Below, in pieces: positions 8,541-17,657 of a DNA stretch of 64,000 bases (position 1 is its first letter; every line of letters starts with the position of its first letter). Below the pieces are notes generated by a model. It searched no databases, had not been told where the DNA came from, and saw only the letters and a program-made list of their open reading frames with translations. Position numbers and translations under genes: made by a program. The DNA comes from Sulfidibacter corallicola (GTDB lineage: Bacteria; Acidobacteriota; Holophagae; Acanthopleuribacterales; Acanthopleuribacteraceae): the NCBI RefSeq assembly GCF_017498545.1, contig NZ_CP071793.1:8860256-8924255 (forward strand). Reading direction: 5' to 3'.

Positions 8541-10610
8541 ATGATCAGCAGTAGAAAGGGGAGAGGCGTTCTGGGCTTCTTCGTTTGGGTGGCCCTGTCC
8601 GCGGTTCTGGTTGTGGCCACAGACCGCCGCCCCATGACGGCGGAAGACCTGTGGGCCATGGCGCGCATCGCATCGCCGAAGCTTTCGCCCGATGGAAAAT
8701 GGGTCGTCTACGCACAATCGGTCTTCGATATGGAAAAGAACAAAGGCAACAGCGACCTGTGGCTCGTGCCCTTCGACGGCTCGGAACCCGCGCGCCAACT
8801 GACCTGGCAGAACGGCTCGGACAACGGTGCCGTTTGGCATCCGGACGGCCGCTCCCTGTTGTTTCGTTCGAAACGCAACGGCGACGGCACCCAGCTCTAC
8901 CTCTTGCCGATGAATGGCGGTGAAGCGCGACCCCTGACCAGCCTGCCCGTCTCGCCTTCCGCACCCCAATGGTCGCCCGACGGCAAGACCGTCTACTTCC
9001 TGGCCCAAACCTGGCCCGACATCAACGACGATTTCGACGCCTTGAAAGACCGCCTCAAAGAGATCAAAGACGATCCGACCCAGGCCAAAATCACCGAATC
9101 CCGCCTGGTTCGGTATTGGGATCACTACATGAAAGCGGGCGCGGTCCAGCACCTTTTCGCACTGGACGTGGCCAGCGGCAAGGTCGTGGACCTGATGCCG
9201 GGCGAAACCCTGTTGCTGCCGTTCTGGTCGTCCTCCTCCACGTTCGCGGTTTCACCCGACGGAACCCAGATCGCCTTCTCCGCCAACAAGACCGAGCCGC
9301 CCTACACCACCCTCGATTTCGACCTGTTCCTGATCCCTTCTAGCGGTGGAACCCGCGCCGACGGCACGATCCGCAACCTGACGGAGTCCAACCCGGCTTT
9401 CGATCACCATCCGCGTTTTTCGCCCGATGGAACCCACCTCTACTTTGACCGCAACGACCGTGTCAGCGTGGCGCCCGACGTCTCGGAGCTGGCACGATTG
9501 AAATTGGCCGACGGATCCGTGGAAACCCTGTTGCCGGATTTCGAAGAGGAAGTCGGTAGCCTGGCCTTCACCCCGAACGGCAAGGGCATCCTGTTCGTCG
9601 CCCAGAAGCAGGGGCACAATCAGGTGTTTCGCGCGAACCTCGGCAACCGCAAGGTGACCGAGGTGTTTTCCAAGCATTCGTCGACCGGCCTTTCGGTCTC
9701 GAAACAGGGCGACATGGTGTTTCTGCAGGAAGCGATCGGTTTTCCGGCACGCCTGCTGGCCATGAAGGCCAAGGACAAAGAACCGCGGATTTTGGTGGAT
9801 CCGAACGCGGAACGCATGGCTGCCTTGGATGTGGGCGCCGCCGAATCGATGACGTTCAAGGGCGCCGACGGCGATGATACCCAAATGTTCGTCATCTATC
9901 CGCCCGGCTTCGATTCCACCAAAAAGTGGCCTCTGTTACAGGTCATTCACGGTGGCCCCCACAGCGCCTCCCGCGACGCATTCCACTACCGCTGGAACCT
10001 GTCCCTGTTCGCGGCCAAGGGTTACGTGGTGAGTGCGGTCAACTTCCACGGCTCGACCGGCTTCGGGCAAGCCTTCCGCGAGTCGATTTGGGGCGCCCAT
10101 GGCGACAAGCCCTTCGACGACATCATGAAGAGCACCGACTTCCTGGTGGGCAAGGGCTTCATCGACGAAAAGCGCATGGCCGTCACCGGTGGTTCCTACG
10201 GCGGCTACATGGTCTCCTGGATCGTGGGTCATACCGATCGCTTTGCGGCGGCCGTCAACCACGCCGGGGTCTACGACCTGATGTCGCAGTTCGCCTCGGA
10301 CTGGACATGGAGTCGTCCGGGCAACTACGGCGCCGCCCCTTGGGAAGATCCCGAGCGCATCGATCGCTACTCGCCGAGCCGATTCGCCAAGAATTTCTCG
10401 ACCCCGACATTGATCATTCACGGAGAGAAGGATTATCGCGTGCCCTACACCCAGGGTTTGAACATGTACCAGGTACTCAAGGGCAAGGGCGTGCCCTCGC
10501 GCCTGGTGATCTACCCCAGCGAGAACCACTGGATCCTGACCCCGAAAGGCGGGGTGTTGTGGTGGAAGGAAGTCCACGACTGGTTGGGTCGTTACCTGGC
10601 CGCCCAGTGA
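8541..10610 (+). CDS. S9-family prolyl oligopeptidase / dipeptidyl-peptidase-like serine peptidase
   Basis: This 689-residue exported peptidase has an N-terminal hydrophobic segment (about 7-25) as signal or anchor. A TolB-like beta-propeller follows (about 30-400; repeated LSPDGKWVVY, WSPDGKTVYF, VSPDGTQIAF, FSPDGTHLYF blades), then an alpha/beta hydrolase domain. The catalytic triad is visible: Ser552 in GGSYGGYM, Asp631 in HGEKDYRVP and His663 in SENHWI. Members cleave dipeptides or acyl-amino acids from short peptides, the propeller limiting substrate size. Start ATG 8541 follows GAAAGGATGG; an ATG eight codons upstream is less well placed. It is transcribed alone, flanked by a divergent acyltransferase and a repeat-filled gap. 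Confidence 0.95.
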   Translation: MISSRKGRGVLGFFVWVALSAVLVVATDRRPMTAEDLWAMARIASPKLSPDGKWVVYAQSVFDMEKNKGNSDLWLVPFDGSEPARQLTWQNGSDNGAVWHPDGRSLLFRSKRNGDGTQLYLLPMNGGEARPLTSLPVSPSAPQWSPDGKTVYFLAQTWPDINDDFDALKDRLKEIKDDPTQAKITESRLVRYWDHYMKAGAVQHLFALDVASGKVVDLMPGETLLLPFWSSSSTFAVSPDGTQIAFSANKTEPPYTTLDFDLFLIPSSGGTRADGTIRNLTESNPAFDHHPRFSPDGTHLYFDRNDRVSVAPDVSELARLKLADGSVETLLPDFEEEVGSLAFTPNGKGILFVAQKQGHNQVFRANLGNRKVTEVFSKHSSTGLSVSKQGDMVFLQEAIGFPARLLAMKAKDKEPRILVDPNAERMAALDVGAAESMTFKGADGDDTQMFVIYPPGFDSTKKWPLLQVIHGGPHSASRDAFHYRWNLSLFAAKGYVVSAVNFHGSTGFGQAFRESIWGAHGDKPFDDIMKSTDFLVGKGFIDEKRMAVTGGSYGGYMVSWIVGHTDRFAAAVNHAGVYDLMSQFASDWTWSRPGNYGAAPWEDPERIDRYSPSRFAKNFSTPTLIIHGEKDYRVPYTQGLNMYQVLKGKGVPSRLVIYPSENHWILTPKGGVLWWKEVHDWLGRYLAAQ

Positions 10611-11063
10611 TTCTGGTACGCGTTTTCATCGACGGTGAACCCAACATGGATCAGGCCCTCCAAGCTCGGTTGACCGCGGACAATCCCCATCCCAACTCGT
10701 CATGTTGGGATGGTCTCCGTTCGCGCCCCACCGGATGCTTGGATGGTCTCCGTCCGCGGCCAATCCTGGAGGGATGGCCAAACCCATATTTGGACGGCGA
10801 TACATAAAAACGCGTGCCGCAGGGACGACACCAGCAGGCGTCCTGAAGGGACGACAGGGTACAGCGAAGGCGGTTCGCACCTCCAGCGCGACCCGGGGCA
10901 GATCCTCGTCCAAAAGGATCTCGGATTTGGCGGCGTTTTCCCATCGGCATTCGTTTATCGGACATTGGCAAAGAAGGTGGTGAAAAAAACCCTCCCTTAA
11001 AACCATGCGGGGACGCGCTCCCGACGCCCCCGACACGGCTTCGAAAGGGGAGTGGCACCGATC
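10611..11063. repeat. Gene-free gap with 33-bp units (A) and part of composite element (B)
   Basis: About 10670-10790 holds 33-bp family A units (GCTTGGATGGTCTCCGT followed by GCGGCCAATCCTGGAGG). About 10806-10905 holds a family B arm (ACGCGTGCCGCAGGGACG, CAGGCGTCCTGAAGGGACG, ACAGCGAAGG, then CAGCGCGACCCGG). The remainder, up to the M3 peptidase stop, is unannotated. No gene is supported. Confidence 0.75.
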
Positions 11064-13028
11064 TCAAACCCCGAGGTTCTGGAGAAAGGCGTCCATGTTG
11101 GGTTCCCGGCCGAGGAAGGCCTGGATCAGCTCCATCGGTTCCTCGGTGTTGCCTTTGGCCAGCACCTGATCGCGCAGGGCGCGGCCGGTGGCGGTATCGA
11201 AAAGCCCGGCCTGTTTGAACCGCGAAAACATGTCGTCGGCGAAGACGCGGCTCCACAGGTAGCCGTAATAGCCGGCGGCATACCCGACCAGGTGGCCGAA
11301 CCCGGCCTCGAAGTGGGTGTCCGGCATCGGTTCGAACAGGGTGTGCTCGCGCTGCAGGTCCATGACCAGGGCGTTGATGGATTGCCCCTCGCCTGGCCGG
11401 TAGCGATCGTGCAGCGTCATGTCGATCACCCCGTAGAACAACTGCTGCTGGGTGTTGATCCCACTGTTGAGGTGCTTGGTGGCCAGTAGCTTGTCGACCA
11501 ACGCATCGGGAATGACCTCGCCGGTTTGGTAGTGACGGGCGAAGGTCTTGAGGGACGCGCGCTCCCAGACCCAGTGCTCCATGATCTGGGACGGCATCTC
11601 GACGAAGTCCCGCATGACGTTGGTCCCCGCGAAGGTGGACAGTGGGGAAGTGGTCAGCAATTGGTGCATCAGGTGGCCGAACTCGTGGAACAGGGTTTCC
11701 ACGTCATTGTGGGTCAAGAGGCTGGGGCGATTCTCGGAAGGCTCGGTGAAGTTGCACACGAGGGCCGCGGTGGGCGTCGCGTATTCGCCATCACCCAGGC
11801 GCTTGCCTGGCTGGATGTCGAAGCACGCGGCGTGGCTGTACTTGTTTTCCCGCGGGAAAAAGTCCAGGTAGAACAGGCCGCAGCGCTTGCCGTCGCGAAC
11901 CACCTCGAAGGCCCGCACGGTGTCGTGCCACACCGGCAGCTCGGAATGTTCGCGGAACTCGATGTCGTAGAGGGTCTGGGCCACCGAGAAGATGCCGTCG
12001 AGGGCGCGATCAAGCGGAAAGTAGGCCTTCAGTTCTTCTTCGTTGAGCTGGAACTCCGCCTCGCGGTAGGCCTCGGTGACGAAGAGTTTGTCCCAGGCCG
12101 CGACCTCACCCTTGGCGGCGTAGGTCTTGAGCGCATCGTAATCGCGCTGGGCCTTGTCCACCACGCGCCGCGACAGTTCGTCGTAAAAATCCCAAACCTT
12201 GCCGGGTTCCTTGGCCATGACGCTGTCAAGCTGGTACTTGGCGAAGGTATCGTGACCCAACAGTCGGGTACGCTTCGAGCGCAATTCGAGAATCTCTTCG
12301 AGCAGGGTTCCGTTTTTGTCCTTGGCGCGATTGTTATATAGGTAGTAGAGCCGCTTGCGCAGATCTTCCGATTTGGCGAACTTCATCACCGGCATGTAAC
12401 TGGGCGTTTGCACCGTGATTTTGTAGGTACCGTCGGGTTGGCGATGGCGGCTCTTGAAATCATCGGTCAGGCCGTCGAGTTCCGCTTCCTGTGCGATCAG
12501 GGAATCGTTGCACTCCGAGATGTTCTTGTTGAATTGAAGTTCGCGGGCACTCAGTTGGTCATCGATCTCCTGGAGCGTGGTGCGGTCCTCGGCACTCAAC
12601 TTGAACCCGTTTTTCAGGTAGTAATCCATGCTCTTGTCCAGGTAACGCAGTTCGAGCGAGTCCAGGGAAACGCGGCCCTCTTGAACCTCGCGATTGAAGG
12701 CGTCAAGTGATTGGAACAGCTCCTCGTCGAGCGCCAGCGCGTTGAGAAAGGTGAACAGATCCTGAACCGCCTGCTGACAGGCGGAGCGAATGGTGGCGTC
12801 CGGATGGGTTTCGTTCAGCAGGTAAAGCGGCGAGAGCACGCGATCCATGACGAACCGCATCTCGTCTTTCAGCATCAGGCGCGCTTTGTCGGCGACATCC
12901 GTTTCGAGGATTCGGGCCTTCAATTGCAGTGCTTCGTCGCGCGCACGCTGGGCGGCCTCGGCAATCAAATCGGTCGTGATTTGGTCGAAGGGGATCGGTT
13001 CGCTTGGAACGCGAAAAAAGGGATTCAT
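11064..13028 (-). CDS. M3-family zinc oligopeptidase (oligopeptidase A / Dcp / thimet type)
   Basis: This 654-residue cytoplasmic metallopeptidase degrades short peptides. The zinc motif HEFGH is at residues 448-452 (TLFHEFGHLMHQLL), with the downstream glutamate ligand expected in DFVEMPSQIMEHW about 30 residues later, which is typical of M3A. Other family marks are YFPLDRALDGIF and the C-terminal YYGYLWSRVFADDMF. Length is close to bacterial OpdA/Dcp (about 680). Start ATG 13028 has GGAGG six bases upstream. No signal peptide is evident. It is flanked on both sides by repeat-rich gaps and appears monocistronic. A second, much altered M3 homologue lies at 60558. Confidence 0.95.
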   Translation of the reverse strand: MNPFFRVPSEPIPFDQITTDLIAEAAQRARDEALQLKARILETDVADKARLMLKDEMRFVMDRVLSPLYLLNETHPDATIRSACQQAVQDLFTFLNALALDEELFQSLDAFNREVQEGRVSLDSLELRYLDKSMDYYLKNGFKLSAEDRTTLQEIDDQLSARELQFNKNISECNDSLIAQEAELDGLTDDFKSRHRQPDGTYKITVQTPSYMPVMKFAKSEDLRKRLYYLYNNRAKDKNGTLLEEILELRSKRTRLLGHDTFAKYQLDSVMAKEPGKVWDFYDELSRRVVDKAQRDYDALKTYAAKGEVAAWDKLFVTEAYREAEFQLNEEELKAYFPLDRALDGIFSVAQTLYDIEFREHSELPVWHDTVRAFEVVRDGKRCGLFYLDFFPRENKYSHAACFDIQPGKRLGDGEYATPTAALVCNFTEPSENRPSLLTHNDVETLFHEFGHLMHQLLTTSPLSTFAGTNVMRDFVEMPSQIMEHWVWERASLKTFARHYQTGEVIPDALVDKLLATKHLNSGINTQQQLFYGVIDMTLHDRYRPGEGQSINALVMDLQREHTLFEPMPDTHFEAGFGHLVGYAAGYYGYLWSRVFADDMFSRFKQAGLFDTATGRALRDQVLAKGNTEEPMELIQAFLGREPNMDAFLQNLGV

Positions 13029-13322
13029 ACAACCTCCGCAGTGGTGAAAAGGACGGTTTCGTTAAGTCGCCGCATTGTACCACTAACCGGACGTCGGCTC
13101 GGTCGATTCGTGATCCGGGTGTGAGGTTGGCGATGTCGGCGTGCCGATAAAAGCAAGACATTCAAAACATCAAGGTTTTAACACCGTGAACAAAGTCTTG
13201 ATAGTGTTTGTCTTGATTCTGAATTAGTCTTACTATGGGTGCAGGATTCGCGTTGTTCCAAAGTTCACTCCCGGAGGAAGGGGAGTGGCGGCTAATGCGG
13301 GTTCGATTCTGAAAACGAGGGA
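13029..13322. other. Upstream region of M3 peptidase, with a palindrome variant and AT-rich tract
   Basis: At 13132-13147 a degenerate copy of the recurring palindrome (GATGTCGGC then GTGCCGATAA) lies about 105 bp upstream of the peptidase start. From 13160 to 13245 the sequence is AT-rich with repeated TCTTGAT/GTCTTGATT. No gene was found. Confidence 0.45.
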
Positions 13323-13361
13323 TTTTTTTACCACAGAGGCCGCGAAGGTCACGGAGGTCAA
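13323..13361. repeat. Nonamer array of the CACGGAG type
   Basis: A T-run is followed by 9-bp units ACCACAGAG, GCCGCGAAG, GTCACGGAG and GTC. Similar arrays occur on either strand at 14385-14418, 16737-16775, 49380-49425, 49598-49632 and 58893-58918. Confidence 0.7.
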
Positions 13362-13437
13362 ATGCCCTCCGGGTCTTGGAGGGGGCGTCCCAGATGGGGC
13401 AGGTCTGAGTACGCGGAGGTTTGCCTGGATCGAACTC

Positions 13438-13660
13438 GAGGGTGCGGAGGTTGTCGAAATCCGTTGGGTCACGGTCACCTTTCATTTGCGCCCTCGACCC
13501 TGCCGGACCCGAGGGCGCCGGAGGCTACCGTACTTCGTGTCGAACCTGAGTACGCGGAGGCTGCCGAATTCCGCTGGGTCAGGGTCACCATTTATTCACG
13601 ATCTCAACCCCGTCGGGCCCGAGGGTGCAGAGGCTACCGAACTCCGTGTCGGACACGAGC
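13438..13660. repeat. Two imperfect 110-bp tandem units
   Basis: The unit beginning GAGGGTGCGGAGGTTGTCG at 13438 is repeated as GAGTACGCGGAGGCTGCCG at 13548, and its second half (GAGGGCGCCGGAGGCTACCG at 13511) recurs at about 13621. No open frame with coding character spans it. Confidence 0.65.
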
Positions 13661-13689
13661 ACACAGACACTATCGGACTCCGCATTGAA

Positions 13690-13870
13690 CCGGAACACGA
13701 GCAAAACAATATAAAGCAAAGCATTAGATATCAGTTTATTGGAACTTATTTCCAGGTTTAGGAGCCATTATCGATATTTTAAATCAGAAATCTGACATCT
13801 AATGATGTATTTGTATTCAAACCTTGTTTTTAAAGTTATTTATTCCTGTCTGTCGAAGTTATGGACGAGC
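13690..13870. other. AT-rich island
   Basis: The base composition drops sharply to AT-rich compared with both flanks. Only short open frames without convincing ribosome sites are present. It could be a remnant of transferred DNA or an unusual promoter region; nothing decisive was seen. Confidence 0.45.
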
Positions 13871-14094
13871 CATGAGCGTCGAGGGATTGGGTTGTATGGC
13901 GACCAAGCCAGGAACGATGACCGACGGAGAACCATGATCAATCGGAGCAAGGCTACGTTCGGTCCGCCGATATCAGCAAGAGAGCCAGGATATGTTTCAA
14001 CGACCAGAGTTTGATGATGCGATGATGCGCTGTTACGAGAAGCGCTGCTTCAATCTTGCGACGGCATCAATGGCAACGGGGGGATCCATTCCCC

Positions 14095-14225
14095 CTTTGC
14101 CGCAATTCCGTGGTTGCTGCCGCCTTGACCAGCAGGGCGGCAAGGGATCGTCATCATGTCTGCAAACGAAGGGGGGACCCATTCCTGATGTCGCCAGGGG
14201 GTCAATTCTAAATGTCGCTTGACAT
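14095..14225. mobile_element. Possible IS end relic with short GGGG..ATGTCGC direct repeats
   Basis: Two similar 22-23 bp blocks, GGGGGACCCATTCCTGATGT and GGGGGTCAATTCTAAATGTC, lie at about 14172-14216, each continuing CGC. A related GGGGGGATCCATTCCCCC lies at about 14079-14097. Repeated terminal blocks of this kind occur at IS21-family ends. No transposase or helper ATPase gene is nearby, so this would be a relic at most. Confidence 0.25.
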
Positions 14226-14823
14226 CGAACGGGGCCTGGTCTCGCATCCAAGACTCCAGATACCACTCACGAGAGGCGTCTGGTTTCGCATCGGTGAAAC
14301 GGATCCTCGAAGTAACGAGACTCCACCCAACCTCAAACCCCAGCAGCCGACCAGGGCGGATGCTTCGAGACCAATGCGACAGCAGTCTCTGCGACCTCCG
14401 TGACCTTTGTGGTGGAAAAACCTGCTCACCGAAGCCGCAAACCCGCCGAGAAGACGACAACCCCCAAGAAGACACCCTGGCTGCCGAATCGGACACAATC
14501 GCGAGAAACAAGCCCGTTTTGAGTGAAAAATCGCGATGCCTCAATCGGTGACATCCTCATTTTGCAACTGAGCGGGAGTTTAAGCCCAACCCCTTGTACC
14601 TAAAGAGGTTGACAAGCAGCCACATAGGCGAGATCACAACGCGACACATGTAGCGGCCGAGCCATCCTTTCCGAAGCATCTTTTCCCTATAAGTCATATT
14701 ATGTAAAGTTAACGATTGTTGCGAAGCTTCCCAGGAGCTGATTGCCGCGCTGGCAATTCTCTCCCTCGCGCTCTTCCAGTCGGGATTTTATTCGGAATCG
14801 GAATTCGACTGTCGCGTTTGCCC
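14226..14823. other. Gene-free gap upstream of the DUF4336 gene's 3' end
   Basis: A CACGGAG-type nonamer array in inverse orientation lies at 14385-14418. The rest has no recognisable gene, RNA or terminator. Confidence 0.45.
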
Positions 14824-15525
14824 TCAATGTTTCCCGAACGCTTTTTGGAAAGCCGACCTGCCGTCCTCTCGGACGAGCCGGCCGTGGGAAAGCACGATTC
14901 TCTCGAAGTCCCATTCCAAGATCTTGGAAATGGATTGCTGGAACAGCACCCTGTCTTTGATCAGGGCTTTCTTCTCGATGGGTGCCCAACCGAACCGACC
15001 GTAGTTGCCCATCACCCTGAACAGCATGCGTGTCGTGATTGGACTCTCCTCACAGATGTGCAGCCCGATATCCGTCACGACCAATGTGCGGGTGGTCGCG
15101 TGAAAGAAGACGACCTCATTCAGCGTAGGACATCCACCCACGACATGGTGTGCCAATTCGGACGACCAAGGATACGCCTTGCCTTCCTCGAGAACCTCGT
15201 CGAATTCGATATCGGGTCGCTTGATGTCCAGACCTGGCGAACAGTAAAAACGGGCGTCGGGATATTGCGCCTTGTAGTCACCCACAAACAAATGGTGCCA
15301 ACAGTTGGGTGCCGCCACGTGCCTGACCGAGCCTAGGGCTTCGAGGTCCTGCTTCAGTTTTTCCCCAAGTTTTATCGGTGAATGGACGAACAGGTCGCCT
15401 TGTCCCGTCAGGTCGATGACGGTCATGCGGGCGCCGATTTGCAAGCCAAAAAAACGGAACGGTTGGCGGCACGTCCAGATCCCTTCTTCGAACGGTTCCA
15501 GCAAGCCATAGGGACTCTCACTCAT
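14824..15525 (-). CDS. DUF4336 protein, metallo-beta-lactamase-like fold
   Basis: This 233-residue protein resembles DUF4336, a group of proteins with a degenerate metallo-beta-lactamase fold. Visible blocks: GIWTCRQPFRFFGLQIGAR near the N-terminus, then DLFVHSPIKL, then AAPNCWHHLFVGDYKAQYPDA (family HHLF signature) and finally IVLSHGRLV. The canonical HxHxDH zinc motif is absent; HH near residue 85 and the late His remain. Function is unknown, although related proteins are annotated as hydrolase-like. Start ATG 15525 (MSESPYG) is preferred because of AGGGTGGG eight bases upstream; a GTG three codons upstream is also in frame. It stands alone between two repeat-rich gaps. Confidence 0.8.
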   Translation of the reverse strand: MSESPYGLLEPFEEGIWTCRQPFRFFGLQIGARMTVIDLTGQGDLFVHSPIKLGEKLKQDLEALGSVRHVAAPNCWHHLFVGDYKAQYPDARFYCSPGLDIKRPDIEFDEVLEEGKAYPWSSELAHHVVGGCPTLNEVVFFHATTRTLVVTDIGLHICEESPITTRMLFRVMGNYGRFGWAPIEKKALIKDRVLFQQSISKILEWDFERIVLSHGRLVREDGRSAFQKAFGKH

Positions 15526-15840
15526 CTCACCCACCCTGTAACCACGATTGCCGGGGATGAGTATACCGAATGCCTCTCCCCTACACCACGGTCATCCAGG
15601 TGCATGTGACTTCCTCGATGGCGAATGCTTGGATCATATCCATCCCGATCGGCTGCTGCGTTCGCGGCTATCCTTCCAGGATTGGCCGCGGACGGTGCCC
15701 ATCCAAGCATCCGGTTGACCGCGGACAGCGACCATCCAACTATCCGGTTGACCGCGAATGGTTCCCATCGAGGCATCTGGTTGGCCGCGGACGGTGCCTA
15801 TCCCGACACAACGCAAGGCTGGGATGGGCCCGCCCCGGGT
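15526..15840. repeat. 33-bp tandem array (family A), inverse orientation, about four units
   Basis: From about 15689, units beginning GCGGACGGTGCCCATCC, GCGGACAGCGACCATCC, GCGAATGGTTCCCATCG and GCGGACGGTGCCTATCC follow one another every 33 bp, each carrying a variant of CATCCGGTTGACC. This is the clearest tandem run of the family in the window. Confidence 0.85.
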
Positions 15841-15879
15841 CGCGCTGAAGGTGCGACCGGACGTCCCTTTGGACCACCA

Positions 15880-16552
15880 TTTATTAAAAACGCGTGCCGC
15901 AGGCGCGCCACCAGCAGGCGTCCTGAAGGGACGACACAGAACAGCGAAGGGTTAAGGAGGCAGCGCCGACGCAACCCTGGTTACCTGGGGTTCCCGCATC
16001 CAGCCCTGGAGGGGCGGCTCCGCGAAGGGTTCTTCGAATATGGCGCGAACTCCGCGGGTGGCCATCCGAACTTGGCGGGAATCCCCGCGGATGGCCTCGA
16101 ACATGGCGGGAACCCGACGGAGGGCCATCCGAACATGGCGGGGACCCTACGGAGGGCCATCCGAACATGGCGGGAACCCGACGGAGGGCCATCCGAACAT
16201 GGCGCGAACCTCGCGAGGCGCTTCGTAGTCCCGCCCCTTCAGGGCTGGGGTTCAGGCACTCCATAGAACCAGGGTTGCGTCGCCTCTGGCTCCTTAACCC
16301 TTCGCTGTAATGTATGACCCTTTCAGGGTCCCTGCTGGTGGCGCGCCTGCGGCCCGCGTTTTAAATAAGTTGTGGTCCAGGCATTCCGTTGGCCATCCCT
16401 CCAGGATTGGCCGCGAACGGTGCACATCCAAGCATCCGGTTGATCGTGGACAATGTCCATCACCGGAACGCCGGACCGCCTTCGCTGTAATGTATGACCC
16501 TTTCAGGGTCCCTGCTGGTGGCGCGCCTTCGGCACGCGTTTCAATCAAGTGA
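15880..16552. repeat. Composite repeat: inverted B arms around a 32-bp tandem array (C)
   Basis: Left arm 15887-16035 holds ACGCGTGCCGCAGGCGCG, GGCGTCCTGAAGGGACGAC, ACAGCGAAGGG, CAACCCTGGTTACCTGGGG and CAGCCCTGGAGGGGCGG. The core, about 16038-16215, repeats GAACATGGCGGGAACCCGAC plus GGAGGGCCATCC every 32 bp. The right arm (16218-16372) repeats the left-arm blocks in reverse complement, and a second reversed arm lies at 16482-16552. No gene is supported. Confidence 0.85.
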
Positions 16553-16829
16553 TAATCCCAACAGAGGGCTGGCCATCCCTCCAGGATTGGCCGCGAACGG
16601 TGAACATCCGAGCATTTGGTCGATAGTGGAGGAATCGCATCCAGGCATCCGTTCGGCCATAAACCATAGCCGACTCATCCCATCTCAAAACCCAGCAACG
16701 ATCCGAGGCGGAAACTCCAAGAACCAAGGCGCTTACGACCTCCGTGGCCTCCGCGACCTCCGTGGTAAAAATGAACCCTTCCCCCGCAAAACCATGCCGG
16801 GATTCGCTCTTCACTCCCCTCGCCTCGCT
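16553..16829. repeat. 33-bp family A unit and nonamer array downstream of parB
   Basis: About 16575-16640 contains GGATTGGCCGCGAACGG (family A, inverse). A nonamer array (CTCCGTGGC, CTCCGCGAC, CTCCGTGGT) lies at 16741-16768. No terminator for parB was recognised. Confidence 0.6.
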
Positions 16830-17657
16830 TCACTCCCCTCCCCGGGCCTGGGCCTTCAAATCGGAGAGCACCTGTTCCAGCGCTTCGATCATCTCGTCCG
16901 CCTCGACCTCGCTCTTCTTGAACTTCAGCGAAAAATTGAAGGTCTTGCCAGGCGATCGGTACTTGAACACGAACGGCTTGGGTTTGCTCTGCTTCTTCGC
17001 GACGCGACGTACCTCTTCCCTACTGGCACCGTTCGCGATCCGCTCGATCATGGCCAACTGCTCCTCGAGCGTGTCGAGCCGGGCCACGCCCAGCAACATG
17101 GTCTTGGCCGTGATGTCGGCCTCCATGGCGGCCTCGCGAACTTCGGGCGCCAAGGTGGCCAGCGTCAGGATTTCGGTGACCGAGGAGCGGCTTTTCCCGA
17201 TCCGGCGGGCGATGTGATCGTGGGTGTAATTGAACTTCTTCAACAGGACCTGCAACCCGTCCGCTTCTTCGAAGGGATGGAGGTCCTTGCGCTGCAGGTT
17301 CTCCACCAGCGCAATTTCGAGGATCTGGTTCTCGTCCAGGTTCTTGATGATACAGGGCACCATCTCCAACCCGGCGGCGGTGCTCGCGTGGTAGCGTCGC
17401 TCCCCGGAAATGATGCGGTATTCGCGCCCTTCCTTGTTCACCAACAAGGGTTCCAGCACGCCCTGCTCCTTGATGGACAACGTCAACGATTCCAGATCGC
17501 CCATGTCCTTTCGGGGCTGGTCCGGGTTCGGGCTGATTTGGCTCAGAGGAAGGTGGCGACCCACCACGCCTCCATCGCGTTCCGTCACCAGGTTGTCCAC
17601 GTAGTGGGCACTGTGCCGCATTTTCTTGGTGGTCGGCAAGCCTCTTCTAGCTGACAC
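16830..17657 (-). CDS. parB: ParB/Spo0J-family centromere-binding protein
   Basis: This 275-residue chromosome- or replicon-segregation protein has a ParB N-domain with LSQISPNPDQPRKD near residue 40, LLVNKEGREYRIISGERR near 75 (the GERR CTP-binding box) and ALVENLQRKDLHPFEEA near 118. An HTH follows (THDHIARRIGKSRSSVTEIL, about 147-166), and the C-terminus is basic then helical for dimerisation. ParB loads on parS sites, spreads as a CTP clamp and is moved by ParA. Start is GTG 17657, within the parA tail (11-bp overlap) and with GGAGG nine bases upstream, so the two are translationally coupled. No canonical parS (TGTTTCACGTGAAACA) was found in the window, but a different palindrome recurs nearby. 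Confidence 0.94.
   Translation of the reverse strand: MSARRGLPTTKKMRHSAHYVDNLVTERDGGVVGRHLPLSQISPNPDQPRKDMGDLESLTLSIKEQGVLEPLLVNKEGREYRIISGERRYHASTAAGLEMVPCIIKNLDENQILEIALVENLQRKDLHPFEEADGLQVLLKKFNYTHDHIARRIGKSRSSVTEILTLATLAPEVREAAMEADITAKTMLLGVARLDTLEEQLAMIERIANGASREEVRRVAKKQSKPKPFVFKYRSPGKTFNFSLKFKKSEVEADEMIEALEQVLSDLKAQARGGE

Noticed and set aside
14172..14216. Firm IS21-family annotation
   Set aside because: Only short end-like repeats; no istA or istB gene, so left as a low-confidence relic.
15689..15790. CRISPR array
   Set aside because: The 33-bp units are adjoining tandem repeats without unique spacers, and no cas genes are present.
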